Shown: positions 17,479 to 26,336, counted from the first letter of the stretch. The stretch: 61,583 nucleotides of DNA from Bryobacterales bacterium (GCA_003135055.1 PLDF01000258.1:1-61583); one strand, 5' to 3'. Numbers and translations: made by a program. The notes: generated by a model from the letters alone, not told the origin.

Positions 17479-18501
17479 ATGGGAATCGGCATTCGCATCG
17501 AAAACCTGCGCAAAGTCTACGACACTCCTCCGCCCATGGCGGCGCGCGGCATGGGCTTCTCCTTTGGGCCCGGCCCCAAGAAAGAGAAGAAAAAGAAGAA
17601 GACGGAAGTGGTGGCGCTCGACGGCGTATCCATGGAAATCCGCGCCGGCGGCATCTTCGGCCTGCTGGGCCCCAACGGCGCGGGCAAAACCACCACCATC
17701 GGCATCATCACCACGCGTACGCGGCCCACCAGCGGACGCGCGTTCGTCGGCCCGCACGACGTGTGGAAGCAGCAAGCCGCGGTGAAGCGCCTCATCGGCG
17801 TGGTCCCGCAGCGGCCCAATCTCGATTTCGCGCTCACCGCCCGCGAGATTCTGTTCTTCCACGGCGCCTATTTCGGACAAGGCTCCAAAGAGCGCACGCG
17901 CCGCGCCGGCGATCTGCTCGAAAAATTCAAGCTGACCGACCGCGCCGATCACATGATCCGCGGCTTCTCCGGCGGCATGATGCAGCGCCTCTCCATCGCG
18001 CGCGCCATGATGCACGACCCGGAAGTGCTCTTTCTCGACGAGCCCAGCGCGGGCCTCGATCCGCAAACGCGCCTGCTGCTATGGGAAACCATCCGCGAAT
18101 ACAATAAGCAGGGCAAGACCATCGTGCTCACCACGCACTACATGGACGAGGCCGATACGCTGTGCGAAGACCTCGCCATCATCGATCATGGCAAAGTCAT
18201 CGCGCAAGGCACGCCGCAGGAATTGAAGGCGTCCATTCCCGGCGGCTACCTGCTCCGTCTGCGCTTCGACCGCTCTTCCGAAGAATTGATCGCCGGACTG
18301 AAGTCCCTGCCCGGCGTCACGGAAGTGCGCGCCGCCGAAGGAGGCAAGGCCGACCTGTATGCCGATCGCGGCGGTCCGCTGATCGGACCCATCGTCGCCG
18401 CTGCGCAGTCCGCGGGCGCGGAATTGTCCGACGTACACATCATCGAGCCCGGCCTTGAAACGCTGTTTCTGCACCACACCGGAAGGAGCCTACGCGATTG
18501 A
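17479..18501 (+). CDS. ABC transporter ATP-binding protein with Lys-rich insertion
   Basis: A 340-residue ATPase. Walker A is GLLGPNGAGKTTT, the Q-loop VVPQRPNLDF, the signature FSGGMMQRLSIARAM, Walker B VLFLDEPSAGLD and the switch His TTHYMDE. This is the drug/polysaccharide exporter subclass (DrrA/NodI/CcmA type), with a C-terminal domain of about 90 residues. Between the first beta strand and Walker A lies an insertion of about 25 residues, MAARGMGFSFGPGP followed by KKEKKKKK, which is not usual and may be a surface loop. The ATG at 17479 lies just after AAGGACC. The permease start TTG overlaps its stop codon (18498-18501). Confidence 0.93.
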   Translation: MGIGIRIENLRKVYDTPPPMAARGMGFSFGPGPKKEKKKKKTEVVALDGVSMEIRAGGIFGLLGPNGAGKTTTIGIITTRTRPTSGRAFVGPHDVWKQQAAVKRLIGVVPQRPNLDFALTAREILFFHGAYFGQGSKERTRRAGDLLEKFKLTDRADHMIRGFSGGMMQRLSIARAMMHDPEVLFLDEPSAGLDPQTRLLLWETIREYNKQGKTIVLTTHYMDEADTLCEDLAIIDHGKVIAQGTPQELKASIPGGYLLRLRFDRSSEELIAGLKSLPGVTEVRAAEGGKADLYADRGGPLIGPIVAAAQSAGAELSDVHIIEPGLETLFLHHTGRSLRD

Positions 18502-19268
18502 ACTGGAAAACGTTTTTTGCGATGCTTTCGCGCGACGGGCATGTGGCCCGCCGCAACTTGATTCCCACGTTGCTGCAGAATCTCTTGCAGCCGCTGCTGC
18601 TGACCTTCGTGTTCGGCCGCGTGCTCACGGCGAGCGGCATGATGTCGAACTCATACAAGGACATCCTGCTGCCGGGCATCATGGCCCTCAGCATGACGCT
18701 CTCGGGCGTGTGGGCGGTGGCCATGCCGCTCATCTCCGAGTTCCAATTCACCAGGGAAATCGAAGACCGCTTGCTGGCGCCGATGGAAACCGGTTGGCTG
18801 GCGGTGGAGAAGGTAGTAGCCGGGATGGTTCAGGCGCTGGTATCGGGGCTGGTGGTGATTCCGGCCGCGTGGATTACGCTCGGCTCGGGAGTCCACTTGA
18901 GTTACTGGCATCCGGCGCAATTCGCTGCCACATGCCTGCTGATGGCGCTCTTCTCGGCGGCCGGCGGCTTGTGGATGGGCGTAAGCGTGGGCCAGACGCA
19001 GATCGGTTTGATGTTCAGCATGGTCCTCACTCCCATGATGATGTTCGGTTGCGCCTACTATCCGTGGAGCGCGCTCAACGCGTTTCCGGCGCTGAAGTAC
19101 GCGGTGCTGATCAATCCGCTGGTCTATGCCAGCGAAGGCATGCGCGGCTCGCTGGTTCCGCAGGTGCCCCACATGCCGGCCATCGCGACTCTGGGCGCGC
19201 TGCTATTGATCGACGCCGGGGTGCTGACGCTCGGCATCAAGAAGTTCAACAGCAAAGCGGTAAGCTGA
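18498..19268 (+). CDS. ABC-2 type transporter permease
   Basis: A 256-residue membrane protein with about six transmembrane helices, the partner of the ATPase upstream. Typical ABC-2 features are the amphipathic N-terminus (MNWKTFFAMLSRDGHVARRN), the REIEDRLLAPM segment after the second helix, and the NPLVYASEGMRGSLVP motif before the last helix. The start is TTG at 18498 with GGAAGGAG 12 bases upstream; it overlaps the previous stop codon, so translation is coupled. Together they would form an exporter of a small hydrophobic compound or lipid-like molecule under PadR control; the substrate is not known. Confidence 0.9.
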   Translation: MNWKTFFAMLSRDGHVARRNLIPTLLQNLLQPLLLTFVFGRVLTASGMMSNSYKDILLPGIMALSMTLSGVWAVAMPLISEFQFTREIEDRLLAPMETGWLAVEKVVAGMVQALVSGLVVIPAAWITLGSGVHLSYWHPAQFAATCLLMALFSAAGGLWMGVSVGQTQIGLMFSMVLTPMMMFGCAYYPWSALNAFPALKYAVLINPLVYASEGMRGSLVPQVPHMPAIATLGALLLIDAGVLTLGIKKFNSKAVS

Positions 19269-19391
19269 GGCTTACGACAGGCTGATTTCCGTGCGGCAGG
19301 TTATGTGGGGCAGGTTGTCAGAAGCTGCGGCCGATCGTCAAATCGGCCTGCCGAAGACGCCACGCCCATTTTGCTTGCGGCGATGCTGCTT

Positions 19392-19514
19392 TGTGGGGCA
19401 GCCAATCCTGGCTGCAGCGGGCTTTCAGCCGGCTTCTTTCGCCGCGCGCCAGGATTTGCACCAAGGCGAAAAAGCCGCCTGAAAGGCGGCTGCAGGCAAG
19501 ATTGCCCGCCCCAC
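19392..19514. repeat. MITE-like imperfect inverted repeat
   Basis: Arm 1 (19392-19434: GTGGGGCAGCCAATCCTGGC, TGCAGCGGGCTTTCAGCCGG) is mirrored by arm 2 (19471-19514: AGCCGCCTGAAAGGCGGCTG, CAGGCAAGATTGCCCGCCCC). The roughly 43-base arms are separated by about 36 bases. It lies between the ABC permease and the second PadR operator, so it may act as a terminator or be a mobile remnant. Confidence 0.65.
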
Positions 19515-19518
19515 GACG

Positions 19519-19547
19519 ATAGACCGTCTGTATGATAGACGGTCTAT
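19519..19547. promoter_or_regulatory. PadR-type operator of the second PadR-ADOP operon
   Basis: ATAGACCGTCT, a 7-base spacer, then AGACGGTCTAT: a perfect 11-base inverted repeat 21 bases before the GTG start of the PadR gene. TACTAT (19557-19562) could serve as a -10 box, which would put transcription start almost at the GTG. Confidence 0.7.
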
Positions 19548-19568
19548 ACATTGGGGTACTATATACCT

Positions 19569-19913
19569 GTGAAGCCCTCGCGCGTCGAATTTCTCCAGGG
19601 CACGCTCGACATGCTGGTCCTCCGCACGCTGGCCCTCCGGCCTCTGCACGGTTACGGCATCGCCCAGGCCATCCGCCAAACCACGGACGCCGCCATCCAA
19701 GTGGAAGCCGGCTCGCTTTACCCCGCGCTGCAGCGCTTGGAATTGCAATGCCTGGTAACCGCGCGTTGGGAGGTCTCCGAACGGAATCGCCGCACCCGCA
19801 TCTACCGTCTAACCGCGGCGGGCCGCAAGCGTCTGCATGCGGAAGTGTCCCGGTGGGAGAGCTTCGTTCAGGCGGTAACGCAGGTCTTGCATCCCAAACC
19901 CGCTGAAGAATAA
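19569..19913 (+). CDS. PadR family transcriptional regulator (acidobacterial ADOP-linked type)
   Basis: A 114-residue compact PadR: MKPSRVEFLQGTLDMLVLRTLALRPLHGYGIAQAIRQ, then AGSLYPALQRLELQCLVTARWEVSERNRRTRIYRLTAAGRKRL. FLQGTLDMLVL is the standard start of the small PadR class found beside ADOP permeases in acidobacteria. I chose GTG at 19569 because homologues start just before K/R-S-R; TTG at 19551 would add six residues. The permease ATG comes directly after the stop codon, so the two are one operon. The palindrome at 19519-19547 should be its own operator. Confidence 0.88.
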   Translation: MKPSRVEFLQGTLDMLVLRTLALRPLHGYGIAQAIRQTTDAAIQVEAGSLYPALQRLELQCLVTARWEVSERNRRTRIYRLTAAGRKRLHAEVSRWESFVQAVTQVLHPKPAEE

Positions 19914-22586
19914 ATGGAGCAGCCCATGTACTGGTTTCGACGGATCATGCTATGGTTGCCCGGCCGCCGCCGGTCCCGCGCGCTCGATCTGCAAGACGAG
20001 CTGCGCGCCAACCTTTCATTGGCCCTGGACGACGCGGCCGAATCCGGGCTGCCGGGCGAAGAAGCCGCGCGCATCGCAAGCCGCGATTTCGGCAGCCCTA
20101 CGCGCGCCCAAGAGGAATCGCGCGCCGTCTGGCTGCCCGGCTGGGATGCCTTCTCGCAGGATCTCCGATTCGCTTCGCGCGCTCTATACCGCGCTCCGGC
20201 CTTCACGCTGGTCGCGATTCTTTCGCTGGCCCTGGGCATCGGCGCCGCCACCGCGCTGTTTTCTCTGGTGAATACGGTGGTGCTCAAGCCGCTGGCTTAT
20301 CGCGAGCCGGGCCGGCTGGTTTACGTCCGCGAAGTGGTCCCGCCGCTGGCCCACATCTATCCCACGCTGCCGGTCAATTTCGAGCACTTTCGCTTCTGGC
20401 GCGACCACACACGCTCGTTCGAATCGCTTTCCGCCCTCGCTTCGGGCAATGCTGTCTTGGCCGGCGGCGACCCGGAGTTGGTGGGTACGGCGCTGGTGAC
20501 GGCGAATTTCTTCGAGACCCTGGGCGTTCAGCCGCGACTCGGCCGGACCTTCCTCCCCGATGAAGAAGAGCCCAGCCGGAACCTCGTAGCCGTAATCACC
20601 GATAGCCTTTGGCGGCGGCGGTTTGGCGCCTCGCCGGGGATCGCCGGCCAGACCATGCGCCTCGATGGAGCGCCATGCCTCGTGGCCGGCGTCCTGCCGC
20701 CCACCTTTCGTTTTCCGAAGAACGGCGAGCTCGGCTCTCTGACCCGCCTGGCCGAGCGCACCGAGATATTCCTGCCCCTCCAAAGCGCCAATACCGGAGG
20801 ATATTGGGGAGGCGATTACGACTATATGGTGTTCGGACGGCTGCGCCGCGATGCATCGCTGGCGCAGGGAGTCGGCGAATTGAACCTGTTCGAAAAGCGC
20901 ATCGCCGCGGAGCATAAGCTGTCTAGCCGTCTGCGCGTGGAAGGTCGGCCGCTTCAGGAGGTCATCGGTTCGCCGGTGCGGACCAGCCTCACGGTATTGC
21001 TTTCGGCGGTGCTGCTGCTCGTCTTGATTGTGTGCGTCAACCTGGCCAACCTGCTGCTGGCGCGGAGCAGCGCGCGCGCCCGCGAGTACTCGCTGCGCGT
21101 AGCTCTGGGCGCGGCCCGCGGCCGGCTGCTGATATCGGCGCTGGTGGAAACGCTGCTGCTCTCATGCGCCGGCGGAGCGCTGGGCATCGCCGCGGCTTGG
21201 GCGGCGCTGGGCGCATTCGTCCAATTGGCTCCAGTCGATCTGCCACGCATCGATGAGGTGCGGATCGATGGGCGCGTCATCGCCTTTGCCTTTGGCCTGT
21301 CGCTGCTTTGCGCGTTGCTATTCGGCCTGCTGCCCGCGTTGCGCCTTTCGCGCGCCGATCCGCAAGACGCGCTGCGCGAGAGCCGCGCCATGACCCCCGG
21401 CCGCCGCGGCCTGCGTCTGCGCGAATGGCTGGTGGGCGCGGAAGTGGCGCTCAGCGCCCTGCTTCTGGTGCTTGCCGGATTGCTGGTGAGCAGCCTATGG
21501 CACGTTCTGCGCGTCGACCGTGGATTTGCCGCCGACAGCGCCCTCGCTGTGAGCCCGGCTCTGCCCGCCCAATACCGCACCATCCAGGACAAAGCCGGCT
21601 TCTTCGATTTGGCCGCGAGCCGCCTTCGCGCTTTGCCCGGCGTGCGCGCCGTCGCCGTCGCCAACAAGCTGCCGCTGACCGGCGAAGCCAGCGTGGATGG
21701 CGTGGAAATCGAGGGCGTCGGCGCCGAAGCGCTCGACCCTGCCAGCCGTCAACTGGTGCTGGTCAACGTGCGCTTCGTCAGCCAGGATTATTTCGCCGCC
21801 TTGGGCATTCCCGTGCTCCGCGGCCGCCCTATCGAGGCGGCCGACCGCGAGCGCAATGTGGCTGTAGTCTCCGCGCGTCTGGCGGCGAAACTCTGGCCCG
21901 GCCGGAATCCGCTCGGAAAGGTTGTGAGCTCCGGCTCGGGCGTGAACCACGCGGAAATTGTGGGCGTGGTGGCGGACGTCCATACTACCCAGTTGGAACT
22001 CGACCCGACTCTCATGCTCTACGTCCCGTTCTGGAAGCAGGCATATCAGGCAACCCAGTTCGTGGTGCGCTCGACGGCCGACCCCGCGAACCTCAGGGAA
22101 GAAGTGCGCAAGACGCTGCAATCCATCGACCCCGCTATTCCCGCCCCTAAGATGCGCACCATGGAGGAAATTGTGGATGAGTCCGTGGCGCAGCGCCGGT
22201 TCCAAATGCGTGTGGCGGCGGCCTTCGGCATTTCCGCGCTGCTGCTGGCGGCTCTCGGCATTTACGGCGTCGTAGCCTACGGCATCGCGCTACGCCGGCG
22301 CGAGCTGGGCATCCGGATGGCCCTCGGCGCGCGCACCCAACAGGTATGGCGCATGGTGGTATGGCAGGGATTGCGGCCGGTAACCGCCGGGCTCGCCGCT
22401 GGGATGTTGGCGGCGCTCGCCGCGGGGCGCCTGGTCCGCAGCCTGCTGTTCGGAGTAGGCGCAACCGATGGATTGACTCTGGGCGCGGTCGCTGCCGCCC
22501 TCGCTTGCGTAGCCACGTTGGCCTGCCTCTTGCCCGCGCGCCACGCCGCAAGAATCGACCCGTCCCGCGTTTTGCGCGACGAGTAG
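19914..22586 (+). CDS. ADOP-type MacB/FtsX-like ABC permease
   Basis: A very large permease of 890 residues. The N-terminal cytoplasmic part (ELRANLSLALDDAAESGLPGEEAARIASRDFG) is the typical acidobacterial duplicated orphan permease leader. Then come a first transmembrane helix (FTLVAILSLALGIGAATALFSLVNTVVL), a MacB-like periplasmic domain, an FtsX block of three helices (about 345-480), a second periplasmic domain and a final FtsX block ending GLRPVTAGLAAGMLAALAAGRLVRSLLFG and HAARIDPSRVLRDE. No ATPase gene is adjacent, as is usual for this type. It is co-transcribed with padR. Its 3' end is duplicated at 24125-24391. Confidence 0.92.
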   Translation: MEQPMYWFRRIMLWLPGRRRSRALDLQDELRANLSLALDDAAESGLPGEEAARIASRDFGSPTRAQEESRAVWLPGWDAFSQDLRFASRALYRAPAFTLVAILSLALGIGAATALFSLVNTVVLKPLAYREPGRLVYVREVVPPLAHIYPTLPVNFEHFRFWRDHTRSFESLSALASGNAVLAGGDPELVGTALVTANFFETLGVQPRLGRTFLPDEEEPSRNLVAVITDSLWRRRFGASPGIAGQTMRLDGAPCLVAGVLPPTFRFPKNGELGSLTRLAERTEIFLPLQSANTGGYWGGDYDYMVFGRLRRDASLAQGVGELNLFEKRIAAEHKLSSRLRVEGRPLQEVIGSPVRTSLTVLLSAVLLLVLIVCVNLANLLLARSSARAREYSLRVALGAARGRLLISALVETLLLSCAGGALGIAAAWAALGAFVQLAPVDLPRIDEVRIDGRVIAFAFGLSLLCALLFGLLPALRLSRADPQDALRESRAMTPGRRGLRLREWLVGAEVALSALLLVLAGLLVSSLWHVLRVDRGFAADSALAVSPALPAQYRTIQDKAGFFDLAASRLRALPGVRAVAVANKLPLTGEASVDGVEIEGVGAEALDPASRQLVLVNVRFVSQDYFAALGIPVLRGRPIEAADRERNVAVVSARLAAKLWPGRNPLGKVVSSGSGVNHAEIVGVVADVHTTQLELDPTLMLYVPFWKQAYQATQFVVRSTADPANLREEVRKTLQSIDPAIPAPKMRTMEEIVDESVAQRRFQMRVAAAFGISALLLAALGIYGVVAYGIALRRRELGIRMALGARTQQVWRMVVWQGLRPVTAGLAAGMLAALAAGRLVRSLLFGVGATDGLTLGAVAAALACVATLACLLPARHAARIDPSRVLRDE

Positions 22587-22651
22587 AATCGCAGACTGTA
22601 AAGCGCTACGGGAGTGCCACGGAATAACGTTGCCACAATTCGATAAAGCCT

Positions 22652-22704
22652 CGTGGCGCGCGCACTCATGCGTGCAGCGTTCACACTCGTGTGAACGCGC
22701 TTCG
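22652..22704 (-). repeat. REP-like double-hairpin element, copy 1
   Basis: Minus-strand reading: GAAGCGCGTTCACACGAG, TGTGAACGC, then TGCACGCATGAGTGCGCGCG. Two adjacent palindromes (GCGTTCACA/TGTGAACGC and CGCGCACTCATGCGTG-type) give two hairpins. Almost identical to the copy at 45272-45325. Confidence 0.85.
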
Positions 22705-22740
22705 GGTTATTTCAGGTTCGACAGCCGAGAGATCCGCCGA

Positions 22741-23887
22741 TCATTCGGGTATTAAACGCTTCGGATTTGGTTTGATTTGGTTCTTAACAATCGCCTGCAT
22801 CATCCAGTTGTGCGATGTGCCGGCATGAGCGGCCCTCACGAACTTTGCGATGCTTCGCCGGAATGCGCCGTAAGGGAACGCATCGGCCACTCTGACTACA
22901 TAACCTTCCTGCTTCGTCAGGTCCATCGTCTCAGCCAGCTTGCGGGCGTAGGCTTCATCCCAAACGCCATCGAATATGACGGGCACGGTGACCAAATCGA
23001 GCACGCCAGCATACAAGAAAGTTTCGTCCCACGATAGACAAGTGTTGTTCTCGTCCCAAATCGAGAAAACCATGAAATACGTAGGGAGATCGGCGTAGTG
23101 CAGCGTGTGCTGCGCGAACAGATTCTCGCCGCAGATTCTCCATGCTGGGCTGATAGTCTGCCGTATCTGTGCGTGAAGGTTCCTCACCCATCCCCGACTC
23201 GGATGCGAGTTACTATCCAGGCTGCGTGCATGGATGTAGTCCGCATACATGGTCGTATTTTCCCCGTCCATCTTTTCAGTGACGATGACTCGACGGCCAT
23301 TAAAAAGGAAGGTGAAAAGGCTGGTATCTTCGAGCACTCGGTCATCCTCCGTCTTTCCGGGCGACCATGGCAAGTGGTATGGTAAGTTCGCGGATATTTC
23401 ACCCGATCCCGGAATACCGAGAGCATCCTGGCGGACGCCAGCACCTTGCGGACAGACTCATCTCCGAAGAGTTCGCCTTTCGTCCGTGAGCCGTCCGGGT
23501 TGACAATGTTCCCCATTTATCATAAACGGCGTCTCGGTAAAGATGGTCCGGAAGCGCCACCTGTCGAATGCCTGCTGCCGCTCGAATCTCCTCGCAACTC
23601 AGGATGGTCTGTTCGGCCTCGCGATGGCAACCGCTTCGGCCTTCTCGATCGTCGCAGAGGGTAGCGCCATTCCGAATGTAGTAGCCGCCATCGTCCCACA
23701 GCCTGCGCTCAATAATATGGTGGGCGTCAAGCGGCGGTTCGCCGCGCCCACAAATGACACACCTATACCCGTCTCGCCTGAACACGCTCTCACGGAACGA
23801 GTCCAAGATCCAACAGTTCCGATTCGTCGTTTTGGATTGACATCGGCCACCAGGAATGTTACTTGCCGTTCTACGATACCCGTTCAA
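22741..23887 (-). pseudogene. HNH endonuclease-RNA ligase fusion gene, broken by two frameshifts
   Basis: Three consecutive minus-strand frames add up to one protein. Frame 1 (from about 23887) holds an HNH unit: DSFRESVFRRDGYRCVICGR, DAHHIIERRLWDDGGYYIRN, EQTILSCEEIR, ending YDKWG. The next frame continues NIVNPDGSRTKGELFGDESVRKVL to VKYPRTYH. The third holds an RNA ligase: LPWSPGKTEDDRVLEDT, VTEKMDGENTTMYADYIHAR (motif I lysine in EKMDGEN), CGENLFAQHTLHYADLPTYF and KQEGYVVRV. Break 1 (about 23517) looks like one missing G in TGGGGAAC; break 2 (about 23385) is a TACCATACCA tandem duplication adding five bases. Removing both restores the order seen in known HNH-RNA ligase proteins. The RNA ligase part alone (from TTG at 23373) could still be translated. 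Confidence 0.75.
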
Positions 23888-23897
23888 CCAGTATCTC

Positions 23898-24065
23898 CTA
23901 ACCGAGAGCTTTCAATGTCCGTTGTAGACTCATACTGCTGTGGACCGTCTTCGCAGCAATTTCCCCTAAACTGAAGCATTGTTCCCGCAATCTCGCCAGC
24001 TTGCTTCGATCTAACGATGGCTCAAGGACGACCGAGCAGGTTTCCTTGGGAACGTACTCTCTCAA
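23898..24065 (-). pseudogene. Fragment of unrecognised protein, possibly a recombinase tail
   Basis: A frame reading LREYVPKETCSVVLEPSLDR, then LREQCFSLGEIAAKTVHSSM, ending SLQRTLKALG. The FSLGEIAAKTVHSS segment looks like a helix-turn-helix of site-specific recombinases, but this is a weak resemblance. Everything before it is replaced by the duplicated permease fragment. Its stop codon overlaps a TAGGAG that could serve the HNH frame. Confidence 0.35.
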
Positions 24066-24124
24066 GTCCGCTGTGGACCCTGCAAGACAGCCGCCCGGTC
24101 TCGAACTTTGCCACCGTTGCCGAA

Positions 24125-24391
24125 ATGCCGGCGCGCGCGCCCAACAGGCATCGCGCATGGTGGTCTGGCGGGGATTGCGGCCGGTAACGGCCGGGCTCGC
24201 GGTAGAAATGCCAGCGGCGCTTGCCGCGGGCCGCCTGGTCCGCAGCCTGCTTTTCGGCGTCGGCGCAACGGTGGATTGACCCTGGGCGCGGTCCCGTTCG
24301 GCCTCGCTTGCGTAGCCACGTTGGCGTGCCTCTTGCCCCCGCGCTACGCCGCAAGAATCGACCCGTCCCGGGTTTTGCGCGACCAGTAGAA
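24125..24391 (+). pseudogene. Duplicated 3' end of ADOP permease gene
   Basis: This stretch repeats the last about 265 bases of the permease gene at 22325-22590: RMVVWRGLRPVTAGLAVEMP, AALAAGRLVRSLLFGVGAT, then after a one-base deletion near 24271 the frame shifts to the original ending AARIDPSRVLRDQ. It ends just past the stop codon (AGTAGAATCG in both). It forms a direct repeat with the intact gene around the HNH-RNA ligase segment. Confidence 0.85.
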
Positions 24392-24435
24392 TCGTACGCG
24401 ATAAACCGTTAAGCGGATCTGCCATTATAGAAGCC

Positions 24436-25662
24436 GTGCGGACTTACTTCCACGTCGACATGGACGCTTTCTTCGTGTCGGTGGAAGAACTGTACGATCC
24501 GTCGTTGAAAGGCAAGCCTGTCGTCGTAGGCGGCCGCCCCAACGAGCGTGGCGTGGTCTCGGCCGCATCCTACGAAGCGCGCAAATTCGGCGTGCATTCG
24601 GCCATGCCGCTGCGCACCGCGTACAAACTGTGCCCGCAAGCCATCTTCGTGGAGGGCCACCCAACACGCTACCGCGAGTATTCGGGCAAGGTGTACGAAG
24701 TGCTGCAAGCCTTCTCGCCGCTGGTGGAGATGGCGTCGGTGGACGAGGCATATCTCGATATCACCGGATCCGAGCGCCTCTACGGCCCTCCGTTGAAGGC
24801 CGCCCACCTGCTGCACGACCGCATGAAGGCGGCCACCAATCTCAACTGCTCCATCGGCATCGCCGCTTCGCGCCTGGTGGCGAAGATCTCGTCGGACCAG
24901 GCCAAACCCAACGGCGTCTTGTGGGTGATTCCGGGCCGGGAGTCGGCCTTTCTCGCGCCCCTCGACGTGCGCAAAGTACCCGGCGTCGGCAAGGTCACCG
25001 AGAAGAACCTGCACGCCTTCGGCATTCGCAAAGTGGGCGACCTGGCCCAGCTGGACGACGTCTTTCTCGAAGAGAAGTTCGGCAAGTGGGGCCTGGCGCT
25101 CGCTGGAAAATCGCGCGGCCTGGACGCCGGCGGCTGGTACGACACTGAAATCGGCGAAGATACCGGCCCGAAATCCATCAGCCATGAACACACCTTTTCC
25201 GAAGACACCGCCGACCGCGCGCAGCTTGAATCCACGCTCGCCAAGCTCTCCGAAATGGTGGGCCGCCGCCTGCGCGAGCACGCGCTAAAGGCGCGCACCC
25301 TGCAATTGAAACTGCGCTATTCGGATTTCTCCACCATCACGCGCGCGCATTCCATCCCGCGCGGAACGCAGCTCGACACGGAAATCTATCAGGAGATTCG
25401 GGCCTTGTTCGACGCCAACTGGAAGGCAGGAGCGTCGGTGCGGCTGCTTGGAATACACGCGTCCTCGTGGGCCGATGGCGAAGAGCAGATGGATTTGTTA
25501 GGCGAAGACCGCCACGAGCGTTGGCGCAAAACGCTGGCCGTGGCCGACCGCATGCGCGATAAGTACGGCGACGCTGCGGTGGGGTTGGCTGCGGGAATGC
25601 GGGGGACGTTTCGAGAAAGGACGCATGAGAATCCGGCGGGGCTGCCGGGGAAGAAGAAGTAA
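24436..25662 (+). CDS. dinB: DNA polymerase IV (Y-family translesion polymerase)
   Basis: A 408-residue Y-family polymerase. Catalytic residues sit in YFHVDMDAFFVSVEELYDP and in SVDEAYLDITG. SIGIAASRLVAKISSDQAKPNG and the helix-hairpin-helix VRKVPGVGKVTEKNLHAFGI are standard, followed by the little-finger domain (TFSEDTADRAQLESTL). QMDLLG near residue 354 is a likely sliding-clamp-binding motif. The start is GTG at 24436, reading MRTYFHVDMD. It copies past damaged bases at low fidelity. It neighbours Nudix and PolX genes on the other strand, forming a loose DNA-maintenance group. No LexA box was identified in the short upstream region. Confidence 0.95.
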   Translation: MRTYFHVDMDAFFVSVEELYDPSLKGKPVVVGGRPNERGVVSAASYEARKFGVHSAMPLRTAYKLCPQAIFVEGHPTRYREYSGKVYEVLQAFSPLVEMASVDEAYLDITGSERLYGPPLKAAHLLHDRMKAATNLNCSIGIAASRLVAKISSDQAKPNGVLWVIPGRESAFLAPLDVRKVPGVGKVTEKNLHAFGIRKVGDLAQLDDVFLEEKFGKWGLALAGKSRGLDAGGWYDTEIGEDTGPKSISHEHTFSEDTADRAQLESTLAKLSEMVGRRLREHALKARTLQLKLRYSDFSTITRAHSIPRGTQLDTEIYQEIRALFDANWKAGASVRLLGIHASSWADGEEQMDLLGEDRHERWRKTLAVADRMRDKYGDAAVGLAAGMRGTFRERTHENPAGLPGKKK

Positions 25663-25718
25663 GTCGGAGTCAGCCACTATGAGCTCAGGCTTAGAGTGAC
25701 GGGCTGCGACAAGCGACA

Positions 25719-25808
25719 GGTGGGACAGACGATTCGCCGTCTGTCATGCCTCGCTAAACTAAAGCACGCCCGCTTGACAGACGACAAAACCCGATCGTCT
25801 GTCCTACC
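25719..25808. repeat. Inverted repeat, GACAGACGA family, copy 1
   Basis: Arm 1 GTGGGACAGACGATTCGCCG, TCTGTCA; arm 2 TTGACAGACGACAAAACCCG, ATCGTCTGTCCTAC. Arm 2 recurs nearly unchanged at 53184-53220. Located between convergent Pol IV and Nudix genes, where it could work as a bidirectional terminator. Confidence 0.65.
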
Positions 25809-25814
25809 CCCGAC

Positions 25815-26336
25815 TTACTTCAACGCCAGCCATCGGTAGTACCCAATGATCGTCTTGGCGTCCTCAATCTCGCCCTTGTCGATCATCTTCGCCACTTCCT
25901 TCCTCTTGAACCATTCCGCTTCAATGCGCTCGTCTTCCATCGGCTTCGCTTCCCCCGCCGTAAGATCCGTCGCCAGATAGATAGTCATCCGTTCCTGCAC
26001 ATACCCGGGACTTGGAAAGAACCTTGCCAACTTAGTCCAGGTCTTCGCCTTGTAACCTGTCTCTTCAACTAACTCGCGCTTGGCGGCTTGCAGCGGCTTC
26101 TCGCCGTCGTCGAGCTTGCCCGCCGGTAACTCCCAAAGGTACTTGTCCGCCGGCAACCGGTACTGGCGCACCAGCAGGATGCGCTTCTTATCGTCCACCG
26201 CCATCATCACGGCGGAGCCGGCATGGCGAACCACCGAGCGCTTGATCTCGAAGCCGCCCTTCTTATCGACGGCCTCGTCTTCAGTTACTTGAAACAAACT
26301 GCACTTATAAGCTTCGTGAGAGGAAGTGATTTTCAT
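25815..26336 (-). CDS. Nudix hydrolase (ADP-ribose pyrophosphatase-like)
   Basis: A 173-residue protein with the Nudix box [25 protein letters not shown] (the G-x5-E-x7-REUxEExGU pattern is complete) after the [20 protein letters not shown] strand typical of ADP-ribose/ADP-sugar pyrophosphatases. [20 protein letters not shown] matches the same subgroup. The start ATG at 26336 overlaps the PolX stop by four bases (ATGA), implying coupled translation after polX; the longer frame into polX is not real. It probably clears ADP-ribose or related nucleotide sugars, but substrate specificity is not certain. Confidence 0.9.
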   Translation of the reverse strand: MKITSSHEAYKCSLFQVTEDEAVDKKGGFEIKRSVVRHAGSAVMMAVDDKKRILLVRQYRLPADKYLWELPAGKLDDGEKPLQAAKRELVEETGYKAKTWTKLARFFPSPGYVQERMTIYLATDLTAGEAKPMEDERIEAEWFKRKEVAKMIDKGEIEDAKTIIGYYRWLALK

